Of a stretch of DNA of 64,000 nt, positions 40,992 to 50,168 are shown piece after piece. The position numbers were made by a program, and so were the translations under genes. The first letter of the stretch is position 1, and the number at the start of each line of letters is the position of its first letter. Below the pieces are notes generated by a model. The model was not told the DNA's origin. It worked only from the letters and a program-made list of their open reading frames with translations, and ran no database searches. The DNA is taken from the NCBI GenBank assembly GCA_963780655.1, contig CAWACP010000004.1:806001-870000 (forward strand), written 5' to 3'. The stretch comes from CAWACP01 sp963780655 (lineage in GTDB: Bacteria > Acidobacteriota > Terriglobia > Bryobacterales > Bryobacteraceae).

Positions 40992-43448
40992 ATGGGAACC
41001 ATCAGCGAGGACGTTCGCTTCGGGCTCCGCGTTCTGCGGAACAATCCGGGCTTCACGGCGGTGGCCGTGCTTACTCTGGCGCTGGGCATAGCCGCGAACA
41101 CCACCGTCTTCAGTTGGGTTGACGGCCTGCTCCTGCATCCTTACCCGGGCAGCACGAACAGCGATCAATTGGCTGTCCTGGAAATGAACACGGGCGCGCC
41201 CTCGGGCGGCATTCAGATGTCCTGGCTCGACCGTCGCGATTACCAGCGCAGCGTTACCTCGCTGGCGGGGATTGCTCTGCACAGAGAAGAGGTGTTCAAC
41301 CTTGGCGAGGGCACAAATATCCAGCCCGTCTGGGGCGAGTTCGTCTCCGGAAATTACTTCGCGGTGCTTGGACTGCGCCCTGAGCTTGGCCGCGTGTTCA
41401 CGCAGGAAGAGGACGGCGATAAGCTGGGCGCGTATCCCGTTGCGGTGATCAGTCACGCACTGTGGCGCAGCCGCTTCCATTCCGATCCGAAGGCGGTGGG
41501 ACGCGTTGTTCGCGTGAACGGCCGGCTGCTCACCGTCGTGGGGGTGACGCCTCCGGAGTTTCGCGGCGCCATGCCGGGTTTGGCGTTCCACATCTGGGTT
41601 CCCGTCACCATGGGCCCGCAACTGGGGAGGTTCTACGCTTCGGTAATCAGCTCACGCGGCTATCGAGACATGTACGGCCTGGTTCGACTGAAACCGGGAG
41701 TGAGCGTCGCGCAGGCCCGAGCCGAGGTCATGTCGGCCTCGAGTAATCTGGCGGCCGCTTATCCGAAAAGCAATCGGGGCGTGAGCGCGACTGTCGAGCC
41801 GCCATGGCGTTTCCGCAGCGCGGCGCCCGATCTGCTGCTCGGTCCGCTGAAGGTTCTCATGGCCGTTTCGCTGCTGGTTCTGCTGATCGTTTGCGCCAAC
41901 ATCGCGAACCTTTTACTGGCGCGTTCCATCGCCCGGCAGAAGGAGTTCGGAATTCGCCTGGCGCTCGGCGCGAGCCGCTTCCGGCTGGTGCGTCAACTCA
42001 TGATCGAGACGCTCATGCTCACACTGGCCGGCGCGCTGGCAGGACTGCCGCTGGCGTCGTGGATGAGCGATTCTCTGAGCGCGTTGATTCCCGCCAGCAT
42101 TGGGATACCTGTCGCCGTCGGCTCTCAGATAAATGGACGAGTGCTGGCGTTTACCATGCTGTCCTGCGGGTTGGCGGCGTTGTTGGCCGGGTCTGTGCCA
42201 GCTTTGTTCTCCGCGCGCGCCGATGTGAACGAAACGCTGAAGGAAGGCGGCCGCACCGGAACCGCCGGCGCGGGTTCCCATCGCACGCGAGGTCTGCTGG
42301 TGATCGCCGAAGTGGCGCTGGCGGTAGTAGCTCTCGTCGGGGCCGGTCTGTTCGCACGCAGCCTGCGCAACGCCAGGTCGCTCTATCCCGGGTTTGACAA
42401 AAACAACGTTCTGGTCGCCCGGTTCTTTATCTCGGACGCCGGCTACACGGATAAAGACGTTCTGACGTTTCTCTTCAGCCTGCGTCAGCGAATGGAGGCG
42501 ATGCCCGACATCACCAGCGTCACCTACGCGGAATACGTGCCGCTGTCATCTTCCGCCGGACCCTGGGACGATTTCTGGGTGCAGGGCTACACTCCCGCGC
42601 GCGGCGAATCAATGACAGTCAGCCGAGTCACGACGGCTCCGGGTTACCTCCGTCTGCTCAGGATTCCACTGCTTGCCGGACGGGATATTCGGCAGGACGA
42701 CACGAATAAACATCCTCAGGTCAGCATCGTTAACGAGGCGTTCGCGCGGCGGTACTTCAACGGCGCGAATCCAATCGGACGAAAAGTCCTTCTGGACGGC
42801 GCCTGGACAACGGTCATCGGGCTGGCGGGAAACTTCAAATTCTGCAGCGTGACGGAAGCTTCTCATCCCGTCGTTTTTACACCCTTCGATCAGCGCTGGG
42901 CGCTGGGCGCAAATATCCTGTTTCTCATGAAAACAACCGGCGACCCGTTAAAGGCGATCTCACCGCTGCGCCGCGAGGCGGTGGCGATAAATCCCAATGC
43001 GGCCTCATTCGCAGCCGCGCCCCTCGAGGAGTGGATGCAGGTAACGATGCTTCCGGTGAAGATGGCGGCGAGCATGCTGAGCGCTATGGCGCTGCTCTCG
43101 CTCATTCTGGCCGCAGTGGGTCTGTACAGCGTGATGGCCTATGCGGTGGGTCAGCGAACGCAGGAGATCGGCATTCGCATGGCTCTTGGCGCGATGCCGC
43201 GCAATGTTCTCGTTGACGTGCTCTTGCGGGGATTGACTCTGACGGGGGTGGGACTCGCGTTGGGCATTGCCGGTGCGCTTGCGGTCACCCGCATCGTCGG
43301 CAGCATGCTGGTGGGCGTCGATGCAAACGACCCGCTTACGTTCGCCGCCGCAGCCGCGTTTCTGGCCGCGGTTGCGCTGCTGGCTTGTTACATCCCCGCG
43401 CGCCGCGCCACGAAGGTGGATCCCATCGTGGCGTTGCGCACGGAGTAA
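40992..43448 (+). CDS. ADOP-type (MacB/FtsX-like) ABC transporter permease
   Basis: An 818-residue complete ADOP permease. Cytoplasmic lead SEDVRFGLRVLRNNPGF, first helix VLTLALGIAANTTVFSWVDG, first MacB_PCD (about 50-280), FtsX helices at about 290-410 with LLIVCANIANLLLARSIA and KEFGIRLALGASRFRLV, second periplasmic domain (about 455-680), and final FtsX helices with GQRTQEIGIRMALGAMPRNV and the closing IPARRATKVDPIVALRTE. It lacks a neighbouring ATPase gene. It ends 6 bp from the convergent FecR-domain gene. Not closely similar to the two other ADOP proteins here outside the conserved motifs, so these are old paralogues rather than a recent duplication. Confidence 0.9.
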   Translation: MGTISEDVRFGLRVLRNNPGFTAVAVLTLALGIAANTTVFSWVDGLLLHPYPGSTNSDQLAVLEMNTGAPSGGIQMSWLDRRDYQRSVTSLAGIALHREEVFNLGEGTNIQPVWGEFVSGNYFAVLGLRPELGRVFTQEEDGDKLGAYPVAVISHALWRSRFHSDPKAVGRVVRVNGRLLTVVGVTPPEFRGAMPGLAFHIWVPVTMGPQLGRFYASVISSRGYRDMYGLVRLKPGVSVAQARAEVMSASSNLAAAYPKSNRGVSATVEPPWRFRSAAPDLLLGPLKVLMAVSLLVLLIVCANIANLLLARSIARQKEFGIRLALGASRFRLVRQLMIETLMLTLAGALAGLPLASWMSDSLSALIPASIGIPVAVGSQINGRVLAFTMLSCGLAALLAGSVPALFSARADVNETLKEGGRTGTAGAGSHRTRGLLVIAEVALAVVALVGAGLFARSLRNARSLYPGFDKNNVLVARFFISDAGYTDKDVLTFLFSLRQRMEAMPDITSVTYAEYVPLSSSAGPWDDFWVQGYTPARGESMTVSRVTTAPGYLRLLRIPLLAGRDIRQDDTNKHPQVSIVNEAFARRYFNGANPIGRKVLLDGAWTTVIGLAGNFKFCSVTEASHPVVFTPFDQRWALGANILFLMKTTGDPLKAISPLRREAVAINPNAASFAAAPLEEWMQVTMLPVKMAASMLSAMALLSLILAAVGLYSVMAYAVGQRTQEIGIRMALGAMPRNVLVDVLLRGLTLTGVGLALGIAGALAVTRIVGSMLVGVDANDPLTFAAAAAFLAAVALLACYIPARRATKVDPIVALRTE

Positions 43449-43454
43449 CGCTGT

Positions 43455-45857
43455 CTACTTCTGTTCTTCCTTCTTCTTCTCGGGTGGCGCCGCGTGGGCC
43501 GGCGGAGGCGCGGCGTGTTGCGCGGGCGGAGGAGCTACTGCCCGCGGCGCCGGCTGTGGTCGCGGCTCGACGGCACGCGCGACTGGCGCATTATGTTGCG
43601 CCGGTGGGGCCGTCCGCATGTGGGGCGGAGGCGCGCTGTGCACGGGCGGCTGCGGATTTACATGAGCCTCCGTACGCGGAGCAGGTCGCGGCGGCGGCGC
43701 CGCATGCTGTGGCATATTGGTTGTTCTTCGTTCGGCCTCGCCTGCTTGCGGATGCGGCGCGCGCGCTACTGCCGGCGTCGGCGCGTTGTGCTGGGGCGCC
43801 CGCTCTATCGGGCGGTTCTGGGGCGCGTGCGCTACGGCTGGCGGAGGCGCGTTGTGCTGTGCCTGCGGCGGAGCGATGGGCCTGTTCTGCGGCGCGTGCG
43901 CAACCGCCGGCGGCGGCGCATTGTGCTGGGGCGCCCGCTCTATCGGGCGGTTCTGGGGCGCGTGCGCTACGGCTGGCGGAGGCGCGTTGTGCTGTGCCTG
44001 CGGCGGAGCGATGGGCCTGTTCTGCGGCGCGTGCGCAACCGCCGGCGGCGGCGCATTGTGCTGGGGCGCCCGCTCTATCGGGCGGTTCTGAGGCGCGTGC
44101 GCTACGGCTGGTGGAGGCGCGTTGTGCTGTGCCTGCGGCGGAGCGATGGGCCTGTTCTGCGGAGCGTGCGCTACCGCAGGGGGCGGCGCGTTGTGCTGTG
44201 CCTGCGCCGGCGGCTGTCCCGGCCTGTTCGGGGGCGCCTGCGCGGTTGGATGCGCCTGTTGCGGAGGGTGTCCCGGCTGCTGCTGTTGCGCTACCGACGG
44301 CGGCGGAGTGCCGCGGCGCGGCGCCGGCGTTCGATTGACCGTAGGCTTCACTGTTCTCGCCGCGGTCACCACGTGCACCGGAGGAGGCGCTGCGTGCGGC
44401 GCCTGCCGGATCGAAATCGGCCGGCCAGGATTCCTCGCCAGCATCGTCTGCCGTTGCTGGAAGGGCGCGGGAGGCGGAGGCGGCGTTCGTCTCGCGACAA
44501 CGGGCCGGTTCACCACCGCGGCCGGAGGCGCCGCAGCGTGTACTGGTGAAGGATGGCCAATCACGCTGGCGACCTGAGGCGCCACGCGAGGCGCGAAATC
44601 CACGGTCCTGACCGCTGCCATCTTCGCTGGCGGAACCTGAACGGCCATTTGCTTCACCGGCCGCGCGCTCGCGAACGCATTCTGCGGGATCGCCATAACA
44701 GCCCCAGGTGTTGCATGGTACATGTAGCTGGACACCGGCACAGATTGTGTCCGACGGTAATTGTCGTAAACCTTCGTGACGTAAGTGTTGTTGATAACCG
44801 TGGTATTCGTGACGTTGATGCGCGAAACGTACGCAGGGCTGGCGTTGTACGCCGGAATGTAAACATCGCGCGGACCCAGCGGGAACCATCCTACCCCCGC
44901 GCCACCGCCGCCGAACGAAAGGCCGGCGCCCACTCCGAAGCCAACCCACGCGACCAGTGCGGGGGCGTACACGGGATCCACCGCCATCGGACCAGGAGCC
45001 CAGCCCCATCCGCCGTTGTACTGAACCCACCGGCCGTAGTGGAACGGAGCATAGCCCCAGGAATCCTCATCCACCCACGTCCATCCCCACGGATCAACCC
45101 AGGCCCAATGACCTTCCTGATAAGGCGCCCACCCGTGGCTTACCCGCGGACACCATATGTGTCCGTACTGAGGAACGTCGCGCCAGTCCCCGTTTTCATC
45201 CAGGTCCTCATAACCAACCATGTAGGGCGACACGTATCTGGATGCTTGTAAGTGATCTTCACGACTGTCGCGGCCCATTGCCCAGTTATCGAAGTCGTCG
45301 TAACCTGGCGCCGCGTATAGCTGATACTGGCCCTGTCCTGAGATTACAGCTTCCTGGCGAGCGTCAACGGCGAATGCCGCGCCGTTAGTAGTCACCTGGC
45401 CCTCGCCGTCACGTGTTGTAACGTAAGTCTGGCTACCATCCGAATTGGTATCGATCCGGTACGCGCCGGGGCGCGAAATTACAAAGGCCGCGTTGGGCGT
45501 GTCGATCTCGATATTCTGGCCGCTCATCAGCCGGCGGACACGAACGTCCATCGTCCCTTCGGAAAGCCGCGCCTGCACGGTCTGATCGTTCATGTTCAGG
45601 AATTGAAACGCGGACGTGGAATTGAGGCGCAGCACGCCTCCGGGTATTTGGATTGCGGCCCGCGCACCATTGTCCGTATAGATCTGATCCCCCAATGCGA
45701 GGGGCCTGTTGACCGTGGCCGGAACCCAGTCGGATACTCCGGCCGGGTTGAACGAAACATTGCCGGACACGTAGCTCAGACGTCCAGCGAAAGATGGTGG
45801 ATCCTGCGCGGCCGCGAGGCCGGCAGACACCATAAGAACAAATATTAATCGCCGCAC
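43455..45857 (-). CDS. FecR-domain secreted protein with long Pro/Ala/His tandem-repeat tail
   Basis: About 800 residues if started at GTG 45857, which places a signal peptide (RRLIFVLMVSAGLAAAQ) right at the N-terminus; the open frame runs to 45965. A FecR-like domain lies at about 20-170 (LGDQIYTDNGARAAIQIPGG). A Trp/Gly-rich middle (YGHIWCPRVSHGWAPYQEGH, then WGYAPFHYGRWVQYNGGWGW) resembles the DUF6600-type repeats of secreted acidobacterial proteins. The C-terminal 350 residues are Pro/Ala/Gln/His-rich and contain a tandem repeat of about 45 residues built on HNAPPPAVAHAPQNRPI. The tail ends EKKKEEQK. Likely an extracytoplasmic, partly disordered protein. It follows the SpoIIE phosphatase gene by 83 bp. 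Confidence 0.8.
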   Translation of the reverse strand: MRRLIFVLMVSAGLAAAQDPPSFAGRLSYVSGNVSFNPAGVSDWVPATVNRPLALGDQIYTDNGARAAIQIPGGVLRLNSTSAFQFLNMNDQTVQARLSEGTMDVRVRRLMSGQNIEIDTPNAAFVISRPGAYRIDTNSDGSQTYVTTRDGEGQVTTNGAAFAVDARQEAVISGQGQYQLYAAPGYDDFDNWAMGRDSREDHLQASRYVSPYMVGYEDLDENGDWRDVPQYGHIWCPRVSHGWAPYQEGHWAWVDPWGWTWVDEDSWGYAPFHYGRWVQYNGGWGWAPGPMAVDPVYAPALVAWVGFGVGAGLSFGGGGAGVGWFPLGPRDVYIPAYNASPAYVSRINVTNTTVINNTYVTKVYDNYRRTQSVPVSSYMYHATPGAVMAIPQNAFASARPVKQMAVQVPPAKMAAVRTVDFAPRVAPQVASVIGHPSPVHAAAPPAAVVNRPVVARRTPPPPPAPFQQRQTMLARNPGRPISIRQAPHAAPPPVHVVTAARTVKPTVNRTPAPRRGTPPPSVAQQQQPGHPPQQAHPTAQAPPNRPGQPPAQAQHNAPPPAVAHAPQNRPIAPPQAQHNAPPPAVAHAPQNRPIERAPQHNAPPPAVAHAPQNRPIAPPQAQHNAPPPAVAHAPQNRPIERAPQHNAPPPAVAHAPQNRPIAPPQAQHNAPPPAVAHAPQNRPIERAPQHNAPTPAVARAPHPQAGEAERRTTNMPQHAAPPPRPAPRTEAHVNPQPPVHSAPPPHMRTAPPAQHNAPVARAVEPRPQPAPRAVAPPPAQHAAPPPAHAAPPEKKKEEQK
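43770..44205. repeat. Tandem repeat, about 135 bp per unit, within the FecR-domain gene
   Basis: About three near-identical copies encode alternating 22- and 23-residue sub-units (prefixes ERAPQ or APPQAQ, then HNAPPPAVAHAPQNRPI). Copies differ by only a few bases, implying recent expansion or homogenisation. Confidence 0.85.
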
Positions 45858-45940
45858 GGCGTTTACCCCCCGAGGCTGGATGAGCAGTTGCCATGCCAGT
45901 TCTCTCTGATCTGCATCCGCCTGTGTCGCGGCTGACCGAA

Positions 45941-47068
45941 TCAGAGTTTGCGCACCACCAGGCACGTGATGTCATCGTGCTGGCGGGTGAGGCCAACAAA
46001 CGCGTTGACCGATGCCATCAATCCATCGAGAACCTGGGTTGCGCTGTTGGCCGCCGAGTTGAGCAGACTGGCGAACATCCGCTCCTCGCCGAATTCCTGC
46101 TCCTTATCGTTTTCCGCTTCCACCAGGCCATCGGTGAAGATGAAGAGCAGATCGCCCTCGGCCATAGTGGCGCTTCCGCATTCGTAGGGAGCGCCGGGTC
46201 TGATGCCGAGAGGAAGACCGCCGGCTTCAAGCCGCTCGATCACGCCGTTGGTATGCCGCAGCACGGGCCAGTTGTGGCCTGCGTTGATATAGGTGAGGCG
46301 TCCGGTGGCGGGTTCCAGCTCGGCGACGAACGCGGTGGTGAAGCGTCGTCCACTGGGATTTTGCGCGCAGGCGTACTCATTCACCCGCCGTACCAGATCC
46401 GTCAGAGGTCCGGGCACGGCGGCGAGAGTGCGCAGGCTCGCCTGCAATGTGGCCATGAGGAGCGCGGCCGGAATGCTCTTGCCGGCGACGTCGGCAACCA
46501 CGATCAGCAGCCGTTCGGAACCCGGTTCGGCGCCGTTCGCGGCGGGCCGGAAGAACACGTCGTAGTAATCTCCGGCCACCGTGTTGGCGGGGCGATTCGC
46601 AAAGGCGACATCGAGGCCCGCTACGCGCGGCGGCGACGCCGGCATGAGCCAGCTCTGGATCTCGCGTGCGATCTCGAGATCGCGCTTCATGCTGACGCGG
46701 TCCGACAGCTCGAGAGCCAGCAGAACGAGGAGCGCGGCCCCCCCGAAGAACGCGAAGTTCGACATCTGGAACTCGGCGTCGCGATAAGTGAAGCTGAAGC
46801 CGGGAAAACAAAGCAGAATCAGGCCGATGAGCAACAGCACGCGCCGGGCGGGCGACAGCTTCATCATCATCGCCCAGAACAGGCCCCTTACCACGCGCCG
46901 AAAGCGCTTGCCGCGCCTCTCGCCGGGCTGCTGCTTCCACTCCACTTCGTCCGAGTAGAGCTTATAGCTGGCGCGAGCTTCGGCGTGGAACTGGCTCCAG
47001 AGCTGCTGGACTGCGATGCCGTCGCTGATGCGCCGCCAGAATAAGCGGATGGAGTTCGCGGCTTTCAC
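45941..47068 (-). CDS. Membrane-anchored PP2C/SpoIIE-type serine phosphatase (RsbU-like)
   Basis: 375 residues. Two membrane helices (about 75-90 and 105-122) precede a coiled link (ALELSDRVSMKRDLEIAREI) and a SpoIIE phosphatase domain (about 150-370). Metal-binding aspartates are in NTVAGDYYDVF, LLIVVADVAGKS, LLFIFTDGLVEA and QHDDITCLVV, all intact. Such phosphatases dephosphorylate anti-sigma-factor antagonists in partner-switching systems; no STAS or anti-sigma kinase gene is adjacent, so its target lies elsewhere. The N-terminal 70 residues are basic and unclassified. Confidence 0.9.
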   Translation of the reverse strand: MKAANSIRLFWRRISDGIAVQQLWSQFHAEARASYKLYSDEVEWKQQPGERRGKRFRRVVRGLFWAMMMKLSPARRVLLLIGLILLCFPGFSFTYRDAEFQMSNFAFFGGAALLVLLALELSDRVSMKRDLEIAREIQSWLMPASPPRVAGLDVAFANRPANTVAGDYYDVFFRPAANGAEPGSERLLIVVADVAGKSIPAALLMATLQASLRTLAAVPGPLTDLVRRVNEYACAQNPSGRRFTTAFVAELEPATGRLTYINAGHNWPVLRHTNGVIERLEAGGLPLGIRPGAPYECGSATMAEGDLLFIFTDGLVEAENDKEQEFGEERMFASLLNSAANSATQVLDGLMASVNAFVGLTRQHDDITCLVVRKL

Positions 47069-47116
47069 GGGGGCTCGTCATCATCGTACAGCCGCGCGCG
47101 AGCCGCTTGCGCCGCG

Positions 47117-47218
47117 TGGGGCAGGATTGTATCCTGCGGCCGATTTGCAATTATTTGCAATCGGCCAGGCGGCTTGAAAAGCCGCCGCAGGCTGAAAGCG
47201 CTGAAAGCCTGCCCCACT
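47117..47218. repeat. Composite palindromic repeat cluster
   Basis: At least three hairpins in a row: GCCGATT...AATCGGC around 47140-47166, GGCGGCTTGAAAAGCCGCC next, then GCAGGCTGAAAGCGC and GAAAGCCTGC. The outer arms GGGGCAGG and CCTGCCCC also pair, enclosing the whole. It fills the gap between the phosphatase and the TPR-metallopeptidase genes. Confidence 0.65.
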
Positions 47219-47228
47219 CCGAACGGGA

Positions 47229-49004
47229 CTATCGGAACTCGATGCCGCGCACGCGCCCGATCGTCTTCGTGGCGCTGTCCGGATGCTCTTCGTACTCCAC
47301 CGCTACGGGCCGTGATTTCTGCTTGCCGCAATCAAAATCCACTCCGCCTCCGCCCGCACTGGTGATGCGGACCGCTTGCGGCCTGTCCACCAGCAGCCGC
47401 ACCGTTCTGCCGCCGGCGTTCAGTTCCAGCTGCGCGCTCGCGCCGTTGCACACCACCGCCTCGAGCGTGCCCTCGATGCGCGGAAGATGGGTCTGGACAG
47501 GCACGGCTTCGGCTTCCGCGGTCTGCGCCGTAGTGGCGGGAACCTCACTGAGGCTCCCCTGCTGAGCGGGCCTGTCGCGCTTGTCGATCGCGTCCACCAG
47601 ATTGTCCAGCTCGGCATTGTCTGCGGGCGTGTTCGCGAATCTCCGCGCCGCATTCGCCAGATCGCGGGCCTGTTTCGCATCGCCCAGCCGATATTCGGCG
47701 TACGCCGTGGCGCGGTAAAACGAGAACGCGCGGGCCGGATCCAGATGCTTCACCTGCAGCGCTTCGGACATGGCCATCTTGTAATCGCCCTTGTCCATGT
47801 ATGCGAACAGCAGGTAGTAGTGCGTTTCCGGATTCGCCGGATTGAGATCCGCGGATTTCCGCAGCGCGTCGAGCGACGCCTGCGGCGAGCCGTGATTGTG
47901 CAGCAGGATGGCGTAATGCAGATACATCTCCGCGTCCTTGCTCCCCAGCTCGGCCGCCTTCGCATACGAGCGCAGAGCGTCATCCACGCCTCGTCCGCGC
48001 AGCCCGAGATCTCCGAGCATTCCCCAGGGCTCGGGCCGTTTCGGCTGCTCGGCGGTCAGTTGCTCCAGCATCCTGCGCCCTGTCTCGTTCTGGCCGGCAA
48101 GCGAGCACATCACTTCGGCCAGCGCGAGATTCGCGTCAAAGGCATCCATGGGCTGAACGTCGGGTTCTTCCGCGCTCTTGTCGAGTTGCACCGACGCCAC
48201 CAACGACTTGAAGTCCTCGCCGCGGATGTAGCGTTGGAGCTCGTTCTGCACCTCATCGATGCTCTTTCCATACACTGCCGCAAACGCAGCCTCAGCGGTC
48301 TGGCCCCCCGCGACGGCCTTGATGAACGCTCCCGATTTCGGACGATACTCCGTGGTGACGCACAGCATGTGCATCAACGCCCAGCTTTCGTCGTAAAACA
48401 TGCCTGCATGGGCCTTCTCGTTATACAGGCTCGAATCATGGCCGGCGGTGGTGAGCGCGCGCAGGTCGATGAACCGCTCCTCGCGCGCCTCGAAAATCCG
48501 GCCGCGGATGGGCATGCCGAACGCCACTTTCTTTCCGTAGGGCTGCAGCGTCGAGAACAGCTCGGCCATTCCTTCGTTCATCCAGATGGGAAGCGTCACG
48601 CCGGAATGCCTCACCAGCAGGTGAACGTACTCATGAACGGCGACCGGATAGTGCTCCGAAGAGAGCGTGCTCATGACGATGTAGTCGTGCTCGGGGCCGC
48701 CGGCGTAATACGCCGTTGCCACCTGGTTCAGCGCGTAGGGACGATATTCCTTTTCGTTGCGGAACGCGATGATGCGCACCGGCGTGGAGGGCGCTTGTTT
48801 CACCATGCCGCTGTCGATGAAGAACTGCCGGACGGTTTCGAAATACTGAATCGTTTCCCGGCCTTTTTTCTCTCCGGCGGTCGTAATTAACTCGAAATGC
48901 GGAGTGGTTAACCGAACCCATTCGCTTGCGGCGCCGGCTCTTCCGCAAAACGCCGCCGTTATGACCAGGGAGGCAATGATGCGTTCGCCGTTCCGTAAAA
49001 ACAT
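47229..49004 (-). CDS. Secreted TPR protein with an HEYVH metallopeptidase-like domain
   Basis: About 591 residues from ATG 49004 (AAGGA upstream; the frame is open beyond). Signal peptide IASLVITAAFCGRAGA. The first 250 residues form a peptidase-MA/DUF1570-like domain with the gluzincin motif VAVHEYVHLLVRHSG and the downstream Glu in PIWMNEGMAELFS. From about 290 to 500 come TPR repeats (SYAKAAELGSKDAEMYLHYA, ALRKSADLNPANPETHYYLL). The last 80 residues form a small beta domain (TLEAVVCNGASAQLELNAGG). Probably a periplasmic or surface protease or scaffold. Confidence 0.83.
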   Translation of the reverse strand: MFLRNGERIIASLVITAAFCGRAGAASEWVRLTTPHFELITTAGEKKGRETIQYFETVRQFFIDSGMVKQAPSTPVRIIAFRNEKEYRPYALNQVATAYYAGGPEHDYIVMSTLSSEHYPVAVHEYVHLLVRHSGVTLPIWMNEGMAELFSTLQPYGKKVAFGMPIRGRIFEAREERFIDLRALTTAGHDSSLYNEKAHAGMFYDESWALMHMLCVTTEYRPKSGAFIKAVAGGQTAEAAFAAVYGKSIDEVQNELQRYIRGEDFKSLVASVQLDKSAEEPDVQPMDAFDANLALAEVMCSLAGQNETGRRMLEQLTAEQPKRPEPWGMLGDLGLRGRGVDDALRSYAKAAELGSKDAEMYLHYAILLHNHGSPQASLDALRKSADLNPANPETHYYLLFAYMDKGDYKMAMSEALQVKHLDPARAFSFYRATAYAEYRLGDAKQARDLANAARRFANTPADNAELDNLVDAIDKRDRPAQQGSLSEVPATTAQTAEAEAVPVQTHLPRIEGTLEAVVCNGASAQLELNAGGRTVRLLVDRPQAVRITSAGGGGVDFDCGKQKSRPVAVEYEEHPDSATKTIGRVRGIEFR

Positions 49005-49291
49005 GAACAACTTCCTTCGGATGTGGCCAGCATAACACTCAATGCAGAAAGCAGTGCAGGTCAGCGTCGCGGGCCCACAACCGGCGCGAGCGATTTTCGC
49101 TGGTGTGGCGTCAAAGGCCACCAGAGATTGGCCACTTTTGCGTCGCAGGCAGATATCCAGTTACGAGCACAACGGCGCATCATGTGCCGCCGCCGATTTC
49201 TGGCCGTTGAAAACAAAACAGTTACGGGAAGGCCGCCGCACATCGATGTGCCGTTTCTTCCGGATTCAACGTCGCCCGCGAGCGAATCAGG

Positions 49292-50107
49292 TCAGATCTG
49301 CACCGGCGATTGCAGCGTGAACGTGAGCCGCGTTTCGCTGGGGATCTTCACCTTCTGGCCGGCCGTCATCACCTCGGCTCCGGCGCCGATTGCGCCGCCC
49401 GAAGCCGCACCGATGCCTGCGCCGCGCCCGCCGCCCGCCAGACCGCCGATGATGGCGCCCAGCGCCGCGCCTCCGCCCACCGCGGCGGCTGACCGTTTGC
49501 CGCGCGAACTGCTGGCCTGCGTGACGCTTTCCGTGTAGGTATCCACCAGGCGCCCGTTTACCAGCACCTGCTGCAGAGCCAGAGTCAGCGCAGTCCTGCC
49601 TGCGAACTTGCCCGATTGCTGCTGGGCCACCAGCTTCACGGTCGCATCCGCGCCGCGCGGTACAACCATCTGGCCGTTAATGTATACAGGCTCGTCAACG
49701 CTCGCCCGGAATGTCTGGCCAACACGGTCGGTCTCCGAATCCACCCGGTCTATCATCCGCACCACGATCGGCGTTCCGGCCGGAATCTGCAGGCCCGCGA
49801 GACTCGGGTCACTCTGCTGATATGCGCGATCGCGCTGCAAACCGCTCTGATCGGGCGGAGGAGGTGGAGGCGGTGGAGGCGCCTGCTGCTGGTAATAGCC
49901 GCCGCCGGCAGCAGCTCCCGACCCGAAGGTCAGCGAAACCACCTTGTCGATGTCGAACGACTGAACCCGGTCGCCGATCATCATACGAACGCTACGCGTA
50001 TCGCCTCCGGCGTAGGTCCCGTCAACCGTTCTGCCATCGCGCAGAGTCAGAGTGTCCGCGAACGCAACGGCCGCGAACGTACACAGCACCGCAATGCAAC
50101 CTTTCAT
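49292..50107 (-). CDS. Secreted protein with Pro-rich linker and glycine-zipper segment
   Basis: 271 residues; signal peptide KGCIAVLCTFAAVAFA and a strong GAGGAGG site before ATG 50107. The N-terminal 60 residues (LTLRDGRTVDGTYAGGDTRS) resemble small beta domains that precede poly-Pro linkers in acidobacterial envelope proteins. A core domain (about 105-195) reads LQIPAGTPIVVRMIDRVDSE and VVPRGADATVKLVAQQQSGK. A Gly-rich hydrophobic stretch (ALGAIIGGLAGGGRGAGIGA) looks like a glycine zipper able to insert in a membrane. Function unknown. It is in line with, but 61 bp from, the gene at 50169. Confidence 0.75.
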   Translation of the reverse strand: MKGCIAVLCTFAAVAFADTLTLRDGRTVDGTYAGGDTRSVRMMIGDRVQSFDIDKVVSLTFGSGAAAGGGYYQQQAPPPPPPPPPDQSGLQRDRAYQQSDPSLAGLQIPAGTPIVVRMIDRVDSETDRVGQTFRASVDEPVYINGQMVVPRGADATVKLVAQQQSGKFAGRTALTLALQQVLVNGRLVDTYTESVTQASSSRGKRSAAAVGGGAALGAIIGGLAGGGRGAGIGAASGGAIGAGAEVMTAGQKVKIPSETRLTFTLQSPVQI

Positions 50108-50168
50108 TCAGCTTGCCTCCTCAGTCAATCCCGTCAAACCAGCAGACGCGCCGCACCGGGTTTCGGAT

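Noticed and set aside
43770..44205. Possible CRISPR array
   Set aside because: Repeats are tandem coding units of about 135 bp with no unique spacers.
43494..44549. Arg/Cys-rich plus-strand frames opposite the FecR-domain gene
   Set aside because: They are the reverse of the Pro/Ala/His tandem repeat; composition alone keeps them open.
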